Source: Brooklawnia sp032229645
Lineage (GTDB): Bacteria > Actinomycetota > Actinomycetes > Propionibacteriales > Propionibacteriaceae
Direction: 5' to 3'
Length of the DNA: 64,000 nt
NCBI GenBank assembly: GCA_963722295.1
Contig: CAVRLB010000004.1
Span: forward strand, 1-64,000
A program made the translations under genes and the position numbers. The notes below the pieces were generated by a model. It did not search any database. It had not been told where the DNA came from and saw only the letters and a program-made list of their open reading frames with translations. Positions 8,656 through 16,360 of this stretch are shown here, one piece after another. Numbering within the stretch: the stretch's first letter is position 1; each line of letters opens with the position of its first letter.

Positions 8656-10197
8656 ATGACGCAAGCAACTCTCAATGCCGGTGGCGTCATTCTGACTGCC
8701 ACCGGCATTGCCAAGTCATTCGGCGGAGTGCACGCACTCCGTGGCGTCGACCTGACCCTGCGCTCGCATTCGGTGTTGTCAATCGCGGGCGAGAACGGCG
8801 CAGGAAAGTCGACGCTGATCAAGACGCTGACCGGCGTGTACCAGCCTGACGAAGGCGGCGTCGTCATCGATGGCACCGAGCAGACGCTGAACCCTGCGCT
8901 GGCCAGGAGTCTGGGAATCGCCGCCGTCGCCCAGGAGCTGTCGGTTCTCGATCATCAGTCGGTAGCCGAGAACATCTTCTTGGGACGCGAGCCGCGCGGC
9001 AGGTTCGGTCTCACCGACCGCAAGCTGGAGAAGCAACAGACGGTCGAACTACTCACCCGGTTGGGCCTCGACATCAGTCCCGACACGATGATCAGGGAAC
9101 TGACGCTGGCGCAGAAGCAGATGGTGGAGATCGCCAAGGCGATGTCGACATCGCCGCGGATCCTGATCTTGGACGAGCCGACGTCTGGTCTGCGTGAGGG
9201 CGATGTCGAGACGCTGCTCAAGCTGATCCGTCAACTGCGAGATGAAGGTACCTCCATCGTTCTGGTGACCCACCGGATGAGCGAGATGTTCGAAGTCTCC
9301 AACGCGATCATGGTACTCAAGGATGGCAAGCATGTCGGCACCCGGCAGGCGACAGAGACGAACGAGGCAGAGATCGTCAAGCTGATGGTCGGACGCGATT
9401 TGGGTGGCGTCTATCCGGACAAGAACCCCGCACCAGCACAGGCGACAGTTCTTACCGCCACGGACTTCTCCGTTCCGGGGACCATGGTGCGAGATGTCTC
9501 GTTGGAGATCCCGCAGGGCAAACTCGTCGCGCTGGCGGGTCTGGCCGGACATGGCCAGAACGACCTGCTGGAAGGCCTTGCCGGGCTGCGTCCGTCCAAG
9601 GGAACTCTGACGATCGACGGACAGGCGATGCCTGCTTTCCGTTCGGTAGCCGCGGGCATCCGCCACGGAGTCGTCCTCATCCCCGAGGACCGCAAGTCGC
9701 AAGGCCTGGTGCTGCCGATGACCATCGGCCAGAATGTCTCGCTACCGACGGTCTCCCGCCGCGCGAAAGCCGGCTGGATCAGCAGCACCGCCGAAAAGGA
9801 GGTATCCGAGAAGGCCATCGCGGCAATGGAGATCCGGCCTGCCGATCCCGAGAAGATCGCCGGCCAACTCTCCGGCGGCAACCAGCAGAAGATCGTCATC
9901 GGCAAGTGGCTGGTTGCCGACCCCCGCGTGATCCTGTGCGCCGATCCCACTCGGGGTATCGATGTCGGAACCAAGCAGGAGATCTACAGTCTGCTACGCA
10001 GACTGACCCAGGACGGCATCGGTGTGCTCATGTTGTCGACCGATCTGACCGAGATCGTCGGCCTGGCCGACATCGTGCACGTGATGGCCGAGGGCCAGAT
10101 CGTCCGCACCCTGACCGGCGGCCAGATCACCGAGGAAGCGATCACCGGCGCCGCATTCCAAGGCGTCGAGGAGAGCATCCAGGAGGAGACCGCATGA
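8656..10197 (+). CDS. Sugar ABC transporter ATP-binding protein (RbsA-like, two NBDs)
   Basis: A 513-residue tandem ATPase. The first domain has Walker A GENGAGKST, signature-region LTLAQKQMVEIAKAM and Walker B ILILDEPTSGL. The second has the degenerate P-loop typical of RbsA proteins (GLAGHGQNDLLEG), signature LSGGNQQKIVIGKWL and ILCADPTRGID. It energises sugar import. Two starts are possible: 8635 (overlapping the binding-protein gene by 17 nt) or 8656; neither has a strong ribosome site, and 8656 matches the family N-terminus better. Its stop overlaps the start of the first permease. Confidence 0.92.
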   Translation: MTQATLNAGGVILTATGIAKSFGGVHALRGVDLTLRSHSVLSIAGENGAGKSTLIKTLTGVYQPDEGGVVIDGTEQTLNPALARSLGIAAVAQELSVLDHQSVAENIFLGREPRGRFGLTDRKLEKQQTVELLTRLGLDISPDTMIRELTLAQKQMVEIAKAMSTSPRILILDEPTSGLREGDVETLLKLIRQLRDEGTSIVLVTHRMSEMFEVSNAIMVLKDGKHVGTRQATETNEAEIVKLMVGRDLGGVYPDKNPAPAQATVLTATDFSVPGTMVRDVSLEIPQGKLVALAGLAGHGQNDLLEGLAGLRPSKGTLTIDGQAMPAFRSVAAGIRHGVVLIPEDRKSQGLVLPMTIGQNVSLPTVSRRAKAGWISSTAEKEVSEKAIAAMEIRPADPEKIAGQLSGGNQQKIVIGKWLVADPRVILCADPTRGIDVGTKQEIYSLLRRLTQDGIGVLMLSTDLTEIVGLADIVHVMAEGQIVRTLTGGQITEEAITGAAFQGVEESIQEETA

Positions 10198-11168
10198 ATG
10201 CGCTGAAACGCTTCGCTCACCGGGAACCTCCGGCGATGGCCGCCTTCGCCATCCTGGCGGTCGTCGCCATCGGGTGGATGCTCAACACACCGCGGCTGTC
10301 GATCTCGTCCATCGCGATCGTGATCGCCCAGACACTGCCGCTGGCGATGGTGGCCTGCGGTATGGCAATCGTCATCTTCGGGAAGGGCATCGACCTGTCC
10401 TTGGGCACGATCCTCACCATCACCAATGTGATCATCGCGTATCTGGCAGGCAACGGCATGCCGGTGCTGCTGGCCGCGCTGATCGCCTTGCTGGTTAGCG
10501 TGCTGGTCGGGGCCGTCAATGGCGTGCTGGTTGCGTACCTGGGACTGCCACCCTTGGTCATCACGCTGGCGACGTCGTCCATGCTCGCCGGTATCGCGCT
10601 CTATGTGCTGCCCAAACCGGGCGGCTCGGTGCCGCGCTGGTACTCGGATATCCCGCTGCTCTTGCTCGGTCCGATTCCGTTCTCGTTGGTGATGCTCATC
10701 GGCATTCCGCTGATCGTGTGGTATCCGATCCGCAGATCACGTCTGGGCACCGCGATCATGGCTGTCGGTGAGGACGAGTCGTCCGCCTTCACCTCCGGCA
10801 TCAATGTGCGCGCAACCAGGGCGTTCACCCACATCATGGGTGCTGCTTTCGCGTCTTTCGGCGGCATGATCATGACGATGACCTCGGCGTCGGGCGATCC
10901 CAAGATCGGCGCTGACTTCACCATGAACGCCATCGCGGCAGCCGTCATCGGCGGCGCCCTACTCTCGGGCGGACGCGGCACTCTGGCGGGCGCGGTGGCT
11001 GGCGGCGTCACCTTGCGGCTGATCAGCAATCTGCTGTTCAGCCTGGGACTCAACGGCTACTGGCAGTACGTGGTCATCGGGACGATCTTGGTGCTGGCGC
11101 TCGGGGTGCCGTATCTCATCGGCCGGGTCAGGGCGAATTCGCGCGCGGAAGTGAGGAGAGCAGCATGA
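10194..11168 (+). CDS. Sugar ABC transporter permease 1
   Basis: A 324-residue inner-membrane permease (BPD_transp_2 family) with about nine or ten hydrophobic helices and the conserved run FGKGIDLSLGTI. It starts with ATGA overlapping the ATPase stop, behind a strong AGGAGGAG site. Together with the next gene it would form a heterodimeric channel like YtfT/YjfF of the E. coli galactofuranose system. Specificity is not determinable. Confidence 0.9.
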   Translation: MNALKRFAHREPPAMAAFAILAVVAIGWMLNTPRLSISSIAIVIAQTLPLAMVACGMAIVIFGKGIDLSLGTILTITNVIIAYLAGNGMPVLLAALIALLVSVLVGAVNGVLVAYLGLPPLVITLATSSMLAGIALYVLPKPGGSVPRWYSDIPLLLLGPIPFSLVMLIGIPLIVWYPIRRSRLGTAIMAVGEDESSAFTSGINVRATRAFTHIMGAAFASFGGMIMTMTSASGDPKIGADFTMNAIAAAVIGGALLSGGRGTLAGAVAGGVTLRLISNLLFSLGLNGYWQYVVIGTILVLALGVPYLIGRVRANSRAEVRRAA

Positions 11169-12160
11169 GCAGTACCAGTACTGCCGATTTGAGTTCGAAC
11201 GCGCCTGCCCCGGCTACTTCGAAGCGGCGCTCCTTCGCACTGCAGACCTATGCACCGCACATCATCTTGCTGATCGTGCTGGCGGTGACGTTCATCGCGG
11301 CTCCGGGCTACCGGACGTCGACGCAGATCGCGAGCCTGTTGCAGCTGGCGGCTCTGCTCGGCATCGTCGCGATCGGCCAGAATCTGGCGATCCTGGTGGC
11401 AGGCATCGACCTGTCGGTGGGCGCCGTGATGACCTTCACCAACCTGGTGACCGCCCTGGTGATGGCCGGCTCGAACGCGAACATGCCGATAGCCATCGCC
11501 TTCACCCTGTTGATCGGCCTCGCCGTGGGGTTGCTCAACGGTCTGGGCATTGCCTTGCTCAAGGTGCCTGACATGGTGATGACGCTGGCCACCATGACTG
11601 TTCTGCTGGGTGCCGGATATCTGGTCACCGGCGGCGTGAACAAGGGCAATGCCAGCCCCGCGATCGTCAGCTTCATGCAGGCCAGGTTCGGTGGAGTCCT
11701 CACCGGTGGCGTCGTGCTCTGGGTGATTCTGGGCATCGGCATCATCCTGGTGCTGCGCAAGACGGTCTTTGGCACGCAGCTCTACGCGGTCGGCCTGAGC
11801 CGTCGCGCGGCTCAGGCCTCGGGGGTGCGGGTGCCTGTGGTGATCATCTCGATCTACGTGATCTCGGGGCTGATGTCGGCGCTCGCAGGACTGATGCTGA
11901 CCGGGTACATCGGGTCGAGCTACTACGACCTCGGCGGCCCCTACCAGCTGAAGTCCATCGCGGCCGTCGTCATCGGCGGCACCAGCATCTTCGGCGGCGT
12001 CGGCGGCTACGGCGGCACCTTCTCCGGTGTGCTCACCATCACAGTTCTGCTGGCCTTCCTCCAGGTCGTCGGCCTGTCGGATGCCGGCCAGCAGATCGCC
12101 TACGGCGCCGTGCTGCTGCTGATGCTGATCCTCTTCGCGAGGCAGCAGCGCAAGAACTGA
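11165..12160 (+). CDS. Sugar ABC transporter permease 2
   Basis: A 331-residue second permease of the same family, starting in an ATGA overlap with permease 1. It has a polar, Ser/Thr-rich N-terminus of about 25 residues, then hydrophobic helices and the family motif LVAGIDLSVGAVMTF, with a Gly-rich IGGTSIFGGVGGYGGTF loop near the C-terminus. Two non-identical permeases suggest a heterodimer. It is the last gene of the SMP-30/ABC operon; a hairpin follows. No transcriptional regulator is adjacent. Confidence 0.9.
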   Translation: MSSTSTADLSSNAPAPATSKRRSFALQTYAPHIILLIVLAVTFIAAPGYRTSTQIASLLQLAALLGIVAIGQNLAILVAGIDLSVGAVMTFTNLVTALVMAGSNANMPIAIAFTLLIGLAVGLLNGLGIALLKVPDMVMTLATMTVLLGAGYLVTGGVNKGNASPAIVSFMQARFGGVLTGGVVLWVILGIGIILVLRKTVFGTQLYAVGLSRRAAQASGVRVPVVIISIYVISGLMSALAGLMLTGYIGSSYYDLGGPYQLKSIAAVVIGGTSIFGGVGGYGGTFSGVLTITVLLAFLQVVGLSDAGQQIAYGAVLLLMLILFARQQRKN

Positions 12161-12180
12161 GGCCGGTAACTCACGATCCA

Positions 12181-12214
12181 CAGCGGCTCGGGCACTTCGG
12201 TGTTCGAGCCGCTG
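12181..12214 (+). terminator. Hairpin at the end of the sugar ABC operon
   Basis: Arms cagcggctcg (12181-12190) and cgagccgctg (12205-12214) form a perfect 10-bp stem 20 nt after the permease stop. There is no U-tract. Its sequence resembles the foldback repeats that follow, so it may be part of that family. Confidence 0.6.
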
Positions 12215-12235
12215 CGGCACTCGTGGACGGGCGCG

Positions 12236-12402
12236 GCTCACAGCAGCTGCCGCCCAGCACAAGGCTCACAGCAGCTGCCGGAATGCCCAGCGGCTACCGA
12301 AATGTCGCGGTATTTCGGCAGCCGCTGTCGCTTTCGGTAGCAGCTGCCGCTTTCGGCAGCCGCTGTTGCTTTCGGCAGCCGTTGGGCATTCCACGTGGGC
12401 TG
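12236..12402. repeat. Foldback-repeat array upstream of fic
   Basis: Several copies of the word ttcggcagccgctg or its reverse. Inverted arms of 23 nt with two mismatches (12280-12302 / 12370-12392, starting ggaatgccca) bound a 113-bp element. Nested inside, 16-nt arms (12288-12303 / 12312-12327, one mismatch) give a tight hairpin. The rest of the gap, 12403-12449, shows nothing. Confidence 0.85.
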
Positions 12403-12449
12403 ACCGACGGGCTGGACGACCGGTCACTACCGATACCTCCGCTCGGGCG

Positions 12450-12490
12450 AACCGTAAAACTTCCAGCTATTTACAGTTCGCTTACAGTTG
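12450..12490 (+). repeat. Upstream 41-nt direct repeat flanking fic, operator-like
   Basis: This 41-nt sequence matches 13871-13911 at 37 of 41 positions, the last 22 being identical. It contains TTCCAG, TTACAG and TTACAG at 12461, 12471 and 12482, a spacing of 10 and 11 bp (one helix face). It ends against TTGACA, a consensus -35 hexamer at 12488-12493, 42 nt before the fic start, so it may be an operator. Confidence 0.8.
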
Positions 12491-12534
12491 ACATGAGTGC
12501 GATCATTCACCGCGCACAGGACGGAGGCCTGAAC

Positions 12535-13878
12535 ATGCGGATTCCTAGCACTGCACCGGACTGGGAAAACCTATTCTCCGAGATCATCCATGACCCCGAG
12601 CGGATGCGTCGCGCACTTCGCACTCCTACCAGTCAGACCGAGACCTACCTGCACTGGGACGATCTGCGTCATCGCCAACCTCCCACAGACTTGACTCGGC
12701 AAGAGTGGTGGTTCGCCTTGAAGATCAGTCGGCAGCAGGCTGCCCGGCCGTTGAGCGGCCTCACCGATATCAGCGGTCGCCCATTCTGGTATTCACTACC
12801 CGATATCGTGCTTCGTCTCACCGATGAGATCACCCGGAAGGCGAGTGGCCAGATCGCTGCCGACAGTCCGCTGGACAACCGGCAGACCCGTGATCGCTAC
12901 ATCGTGAGCAGCCTGATGGAGGAAGCCATCACCTCCAGCCAACTCGAAGGGGCGGTAACAACGCGCGTCGACGCAAAGAACATGCTGCGCGCCGGCCGTG
13001 CGCCTCGCGATCTCAGCGAGCAGATGATCGTCAACAACTACCGCGCGATGCAATTCATCGTCGAAATGCGAGACCAGCAACTGACCCCAGACCTCGTCAA
13101 GGAGATCCACCGCATCGTCACAGAAAACACTTTGCGCCACCCCGATGCGGCAGGCCGAATCCAAGGCCCCGAGGACGAGCGGGTAGCCCTCTGGGACGAT
13201 CGCGACGCACAGATCGTTCACCAACCACCACCGGCGAGCCAACTTCATGAGCGACTCAGCCGTTTGTGTGATTTCGCCAACAACGCTGACGGCCAAGACT
13301 ACATGCCGCCGCTGCTCAGAGCGCTCACCGTGCATTTCATGATGGGTTACGACCACTACTTCGAGGACGGCAACGGTCGCACCGCACGGGCGGTCTTCTA
13401 CTGGAGCATGCTGCACGAGGGATTCTGGCTAACCGAGTTCCTGACCGTCTCACGCCTGCTCAAAAAGGCACCGGCCGCCTACAGCCGGTCGTTCCTCTAC
13501 ACGGAGACCGACGACGGCGACCTGACCTATTTCTTCGTGTACCACCTGAAGATCCTGCAGCGGGCAATCGACGATCTGCACATCCACCTGGCGCAAAAGA
13601 CCGCCGAGATGCACTTCGCACAACAGCGGCTGCATGCACTACCCGACCAGTTCAACCACCGGCAGATCGCGGTACTGCAGCATGCATTGCGCAATCCCGG
13701 CTTCAGTTACACGGCCAGTTCGCATTCCGCGAGCCATCGGATCTCCCTGCAGACAGCACGCGCAGACCTCAACGGCCTCGCCGCCGCAGGTTACCTCATC
13801 CCAGGAAAGCACGGGCGCGCTGCCGTCTGGACCGCAAGCACACAACTCAGCTCGCTCCTCCGACCGGATAAACTGTAA
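12535..13878 (+). CDS. Fic-family protein adenylyltransferase, class II (N-terminal inhibitory helix)
   Basis: A 447-residue protein. Fic proteins move AMP from ATP to a hydroxyl of a target protein. The catalytic motif is intact: H274-Y-F-E-D-G-N-G-R282-T-A-R285 (Tyr in place of the usual Pro). The inhibitory motif (S/T)xxxE(G/N) is present as S134..E138-G139, so activity should be auto-inhibited through Glu138. The N-terminus (about 1-110) resembles Fic_N, and the last 80 residues look like a winged helix that could bind DNA. GGAGG lies 7 nt before the chosen ATG; an earlier in-frame ATG at 12493 lacks a ribosome site. It stands alone between foldback arrays and 41-nt direct repeats. Target unknown. 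Confidence 0.88.
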   Translation: MRIPSTAPDWENLFSEIIHDPERMRRALRTPTSQTETYLHWDDLRHRQPPTDLTRQEWWFALKISRQQAARPLSGLTDISGRPFWYSLPDIVLRLTDEITRKASGQIAADSPLDNRQTRDRYIVSSLMEEAITSSQLEGAVTTRVDAKNMLRAGRAPRDLSEQMIVNNYRAMQFIVEMRDQQLTPDLVKEIHRIVTENTLRHPDAAGRIQGPEDERVALWDDRDAQIVHQPPPASQLHERLSRLCDFANNADGQDYMPPLLRALTVHFMMGYDHYFEDGNGRTARAVFYWSMLHEGFWLTEFLTVSRLLKKAPAAYSRSFLYTETDDGDLTYFFVYHLKILQRAIDDLHIHLAQKTAEMHFAQQRLHALPDQFNHRQIAVLQHALRNPGFSYTASSHSASHRISLQTARADLNGLAAAGYLIPGKHGRAAVWTASTQLSSLLRPDKL

Positions 13879-13911
13879 AAGTTACAGCAATTTACAGTTC
13901 GCTTACAGTTG
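13871..13911 (+). repeat. Downstream 41-nt direct repeat, overlapping the fic stop codon
   Basis: Second copy of the flanking repeat. It has CTGTAA at 13873 and TTACAG at 13882, 13892 and 13903, again spaced 10 and 11 bp. The fic stop TAA lies inside it. Its 3' half is identical to the upstream copy over 22 nt. Confidence 0.8.
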
Positions 13912-13920
13912 CCAGAGCCG

Positions 13921-14005
13921 GACCACACAGCGGCTGCCGATTTGCGCATCGGCTGCCGATATATCGCGATATATCGGCAGCGTCTGGATATTCTGCAGCC
14001 GCTGT
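13921..14005. repeat. Foldback repeats downstream of fic with a 30-bp perfect palindrome
   Basis: Words cagcggctgccgat recur in the orientation opposite to most of those upstream of fic. Positions 13952-13981 are a perfect 30-bp palindrome made of gctgccgatatatcg and its complement. It lies between the 3' ends of fic and dinB and could serve as a two-way terminator. Confidence 0.8.
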
Positions 14006-14022
14006 GGGCCTAGGCATCCGGC

Positions 14023-15363
14023 CTACTCGCCCACCTCGTATTCCATCGGTAACAAACCGGCCGGACGCAGCAGCGGATCGTCCGCGGCCAGCGAGCGCAC
14101 CGGGCCGACACCGGTCAGCCGAGTCTCGAAACGCACCGTCACGACCCCATGGCCGGCACCCCATACCCAGCCGCGTCCGAACTCGTCGTGCTCGACATCC
14201 ATGCCGGGGATCCAGGCGCTTCCCAGGCCGTGCCGGCGTTTCATCGCAGGCACCGAGTTGACCTCCTCGGTGACCGGGCCGAGTTCCTCGTCCGCCCAAA
14301 AGAGCTCCTCCTGTGCTGCGGTGGCGAAGCCCGTCACCCCGACCCCGAGCAGACGCACACCGCCGCCGATCGACAACCCGGCCAGCAGCCCGCGTGCGAC
14401 GGCCCTGATCCGATCGGCGGAATCGGTGGCTCCTTCCAGCGTTCGAGAGCGCGTCCACGTTGTGAAGTCCCCCAATCTGACCTTGATCGTCACCGTCCGC
14501 GCGAACAATCCCGCCTTGCGCATCCGCTCGGCCACTGTGATGGCATCCCGGTCGAGCACCCCCGCGATCTGCTCGGGATCGGTCAGGTCGGTGGCGAATG
14601 TGTCCTCCACCGAGATGGATTTTGCCTCGCGCTCGGCCTGCACCGGCCGATCGTCCCTGGCGAATGCCAGTTCGTGCAGCGCCGACCCGGTCGCGGAGCC
14701 GAGTTCGCGGACCAGCTCTTTCGCAGACACCTGCTGAAGATCCGCCACGCTGGCCACGCCCAGCCGGGACAGCCGCTCCATCGTGGCCGGCCCGACACCC
14801 GGCACAGCCCGCACCGGAAGCGGGGTGATCATCTCGAGCTCGCGGCCCGAAGCCACCACCAATCTTCCGTTGGGTTTGGCCGCCTCGGAAGCGAGCTTGG
14901 CGATCAGCTTGCTCGATCCCACCCCCACCGAGGCGCTCAGTCCCTCGGTGCGACGGGTCAGTTCGGCGCGCAACGCGCTGACCAGCTCGTCCAAGCCAGC
15001 GACCGAGCTGGTGTCGATACCACCGGCGGTGAGATCGACATAGGCCTCGTCCAGGCTCAGCGGCTCGATCAGCGGGCTCAGCTCGCGCAGCAACGCCATC
15101 ACGATGCGGCTGGATTGCCGGTAGGCGTCGAAGCGGCCGCCCAGATAGGCAGCATGCGGGGCCCGCCTTCTGGCTTCGCCGGTCGACATCGCCGAACCGA
15201 CGCCGAATCTGCGCGCCTCGTAACTCGCGGTGGCGACCACGCCCCGTCCGCCGATACCGCCGACGATCACCGGCTTGCCGCGCAACGATGGCTTGTCGCG
15301 CTGCTCAACCGACGCGAAGAAGGCGTCCAGATCGAGATGCAGGATCGACGGCGATGCTCGCAC
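14023..15363 (-). CDS. dinB: DNA polymerase IV (Y-family)
   Basis: A 446-residue translesion polymerase that copies past damaged bases at the cost of fidelity. Catalytic acidic residues are visible in LHLDLDAFFASVEQ (Asp11) and LSLDEAYVDLT (Asp105-Glu106). A helix-hairpin-helix thumb (VRAVPGVGPATMERLSRLGV) and the little-finger domain follow. GTG start at 15361-15363. It is 13 nt behind the MaoC-like gene and probably the last member of the rph-rdgB-thyA-folA operon, linking repair synthesis with nucleotide supply. I see no clear beta-clamp motif at the extreme C-terminus. Confidence 0.94.
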   Translation of the reverse strand: MRASPSILHLDLDAFFASVEQRDKPSLRGKPVIVGGIGGRGVVATASYEARRFGVGSAMSTGEARRRAPHAAYLGGRFDAYRQSSRIVMALLRELSPLIEPLSLDEAYVDLTAGGIDTSSVAGLDELVSALRAELTRRTEGLSASVGVGSSKLIAKLASEAAKPNGRLVVASGRELEMITPLPVRAVPGVGPATMERLSRLGVASVADLQQVSAKELVRELGSATGSALHELAFARDDRPVQAEREAKSISVEDTFATDLTDPEQIAGVLDRDAITVAERMRKAGLFARTVTIKVRLGDFTTWTRSRTLEGATDSADRIRAVARGLLAGLSIGGGVRLLGVGVTGFATAAQEELFWADEELGPVTEEVNSVPAMKRRHGLGSAWIPGMDVEHDEFGRGWVWGAGHGVVTVRFETRLTGVGPVRSLAADDPLLRPAGLLPMEYEVGE

Positions 15364-15376
15364 AGCTCACGACCGG

Positions 15377-15802
15377 CTACGCCAGCGGCGCGTCGAAGAA
15401 CTTCAGGATATGCGTGGCTACCGCGCACAGCTCGCCACGCTGATTACGGATCCGGATGCCGGCGAACGTCTTCGCCGCCTCATGATCCACCTCATCGATG
15501 GTGTAGGTGACGGTCAGGGTATCGCCGAGCAGCACGCCTGCGGTGAAGCGCACCTTGTCATAGCCGTAGCTGACGCAGGCCTGCCCGGCCCTGGCCTGGA
15601 TCATCGTCGAGCAGGCGGACGACAGACTCAACACCAGCATCCCGTGCGCGATCCGACCGCCATAGGGGGTGGTCCGGCCGTATTCCTCGTTGATGTGATT
15701 GGGCGACAGATCGCCGGTGATGCCGGCGAAGAGATAGACATCCGACTCGCTCAGCGTCTTGGTGAACCGGGCGACATCGCCGGCTTCGAGATTGATCTTC
15801 AT
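15377..15802 (-). CDS. MaoC-like (R)-specific enoyl-CoA hydratase-type hot-dog protein
   Basis: A 141-residue hot-dog-fold protein. The hydratase dyad motif is visible as FAGITGDLSPNHINEEYG (Asp and His in DxxPxH form) followed by GGRIAHGML. Members hydrate trans-2-enoyl-CoA to (R)-3-hydroxyacyl-CoA. The ATG at 15800-15802 overlaps the folA stop as ATGA, which fixes this start; longer versions would run deep into folA. Why a hydratase sits in a nucleotide operon is unclear and may only reflect promoter sharing. Substrate chain length cannot be read. Confidence 0.85.
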   Translation of the reverse strand: MKINLEAGDVARFTKTLSESDVYLFAGITGDLSPNHINEEYGRTTPYGGRIAHGMLVLSLSSACSTMIQARAGQACVSYGYDKVRFTAGVLLGDTLTVTYTIDEVDHEAAKTFAGIRIRNQRGELCAVATHILKFFDAPLA

Positions 15803-16302
15803 GATTGTGTTCGCACGTACCGGACGAAATCGAATTCGCCGCGCGGGTCGCGCGAGATCTCCTTCCATTCATCGAGGGTGATCGTCGGAAAACGCACCGA
15901 GCCATCGGCCTCGGCGTGTACTTCGGTGATGTCCAGTTCGTCCAGGTAGGGCCAGGCCATCTGGTAGATCTGCCCACCACCAACGACGAACCTGATGTCG
16001 TCCGCATCACCGGTTTCGACGGCGAGCGCCTCCTCGAAACTGGACACCGCACAACCATGCGGACGACCGTCGTCGCGGATCGGAAAGCTCAACTTGTCGG
16101 GATGCCGGGTGATCACGATGCTGGTCCGCTCGGGCAGCAGGCCCATCGCCTCATGAGTCTTGCGCCCCATGATCAGGCTGTGGCCCCTGGTGAGCTTCTT
16201 GAACCGTGCCCAGTCCTCGCGGAACTTGAACGGTTGATCGTTGCCGTCGCCGATGACACCATTGCTGGCCACCACTGCGATCGCCACCAGCTTCGTCTTC
16301 AC
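15799..16302 (-). CDS. folA: Dihydrofolate reductase
   Basis: A 167-residue enzyme that reduces dihydrofolate to tetrahydrofolate with NADPH, regenerating the cofactor oxidised by ThyA. Family features are VAIAVVASNGVIGDGNDQPF, the folate-site Asp/Arg helix, IMGRKTHEAMG, ITRHPD and the NADPH motif VVGGGQIYQ. GTG start behind GGGGAGAG. It follows thyA by 58 nt, and that spacer holds a duplicated 21-nt unit carrying the ribosome-site sequence. Confidence 0.95.
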   Translation of the reverse strand: MKTKLVAIAVVASNGVIGDGNDQPFKFREDWARFKKLTRGHSLIMGRKTHEAMGLLPERTSIVITRHPDKLSFPIRDDGRPHGCAVSSFEEALAVETGDADDIRFVVGGGQIYQMAWPYLDELDITEVHAEADGSVRFPTITLDEWKEISRDPRGEFDFVRYVRTQS

Positions 16303-16305
16303 ATC

Positions 16306-16347
16306 TCTCCCCTATCGGCGTCCGCTTCTCCCCTATCAGCGTCCGCT
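16306..16347 (-). repeat. Tandem 21-bp duplication containing the folA ribosome site
   Basis: Two adjacent 21-nt units (16306-16326 and 16327-16347) differ at one base. On the minus strand each ends in aggggaga, the ribosome-site sequence of folA, so the leader holds two potential sites in series. Confidence 0.85.
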
Positions 16348-16360
16348 CAACGGACCCGCC

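Noticed and set aside
11057..12262. 401-residue minus-strand frame opposite the second sugar permease
   Set aside because: It is the antisense of a clear membrane permease; His/Gln/Arg-rich composition is typical of high-GC shadow frames.
12450..13911. Insertion sequence carrying fic
   Set aside because: There is no transposase or integrase, and the flanking 41-nt copies are direct and operator-like rather than terminal inverted repeats; kept as a finding, not called a mobile element.
14149..15510. 453-residue plus-strand frame opposite dinB
   Set aside because: Antisense of DNA polymerase IV, which has all its catalytic motifs.
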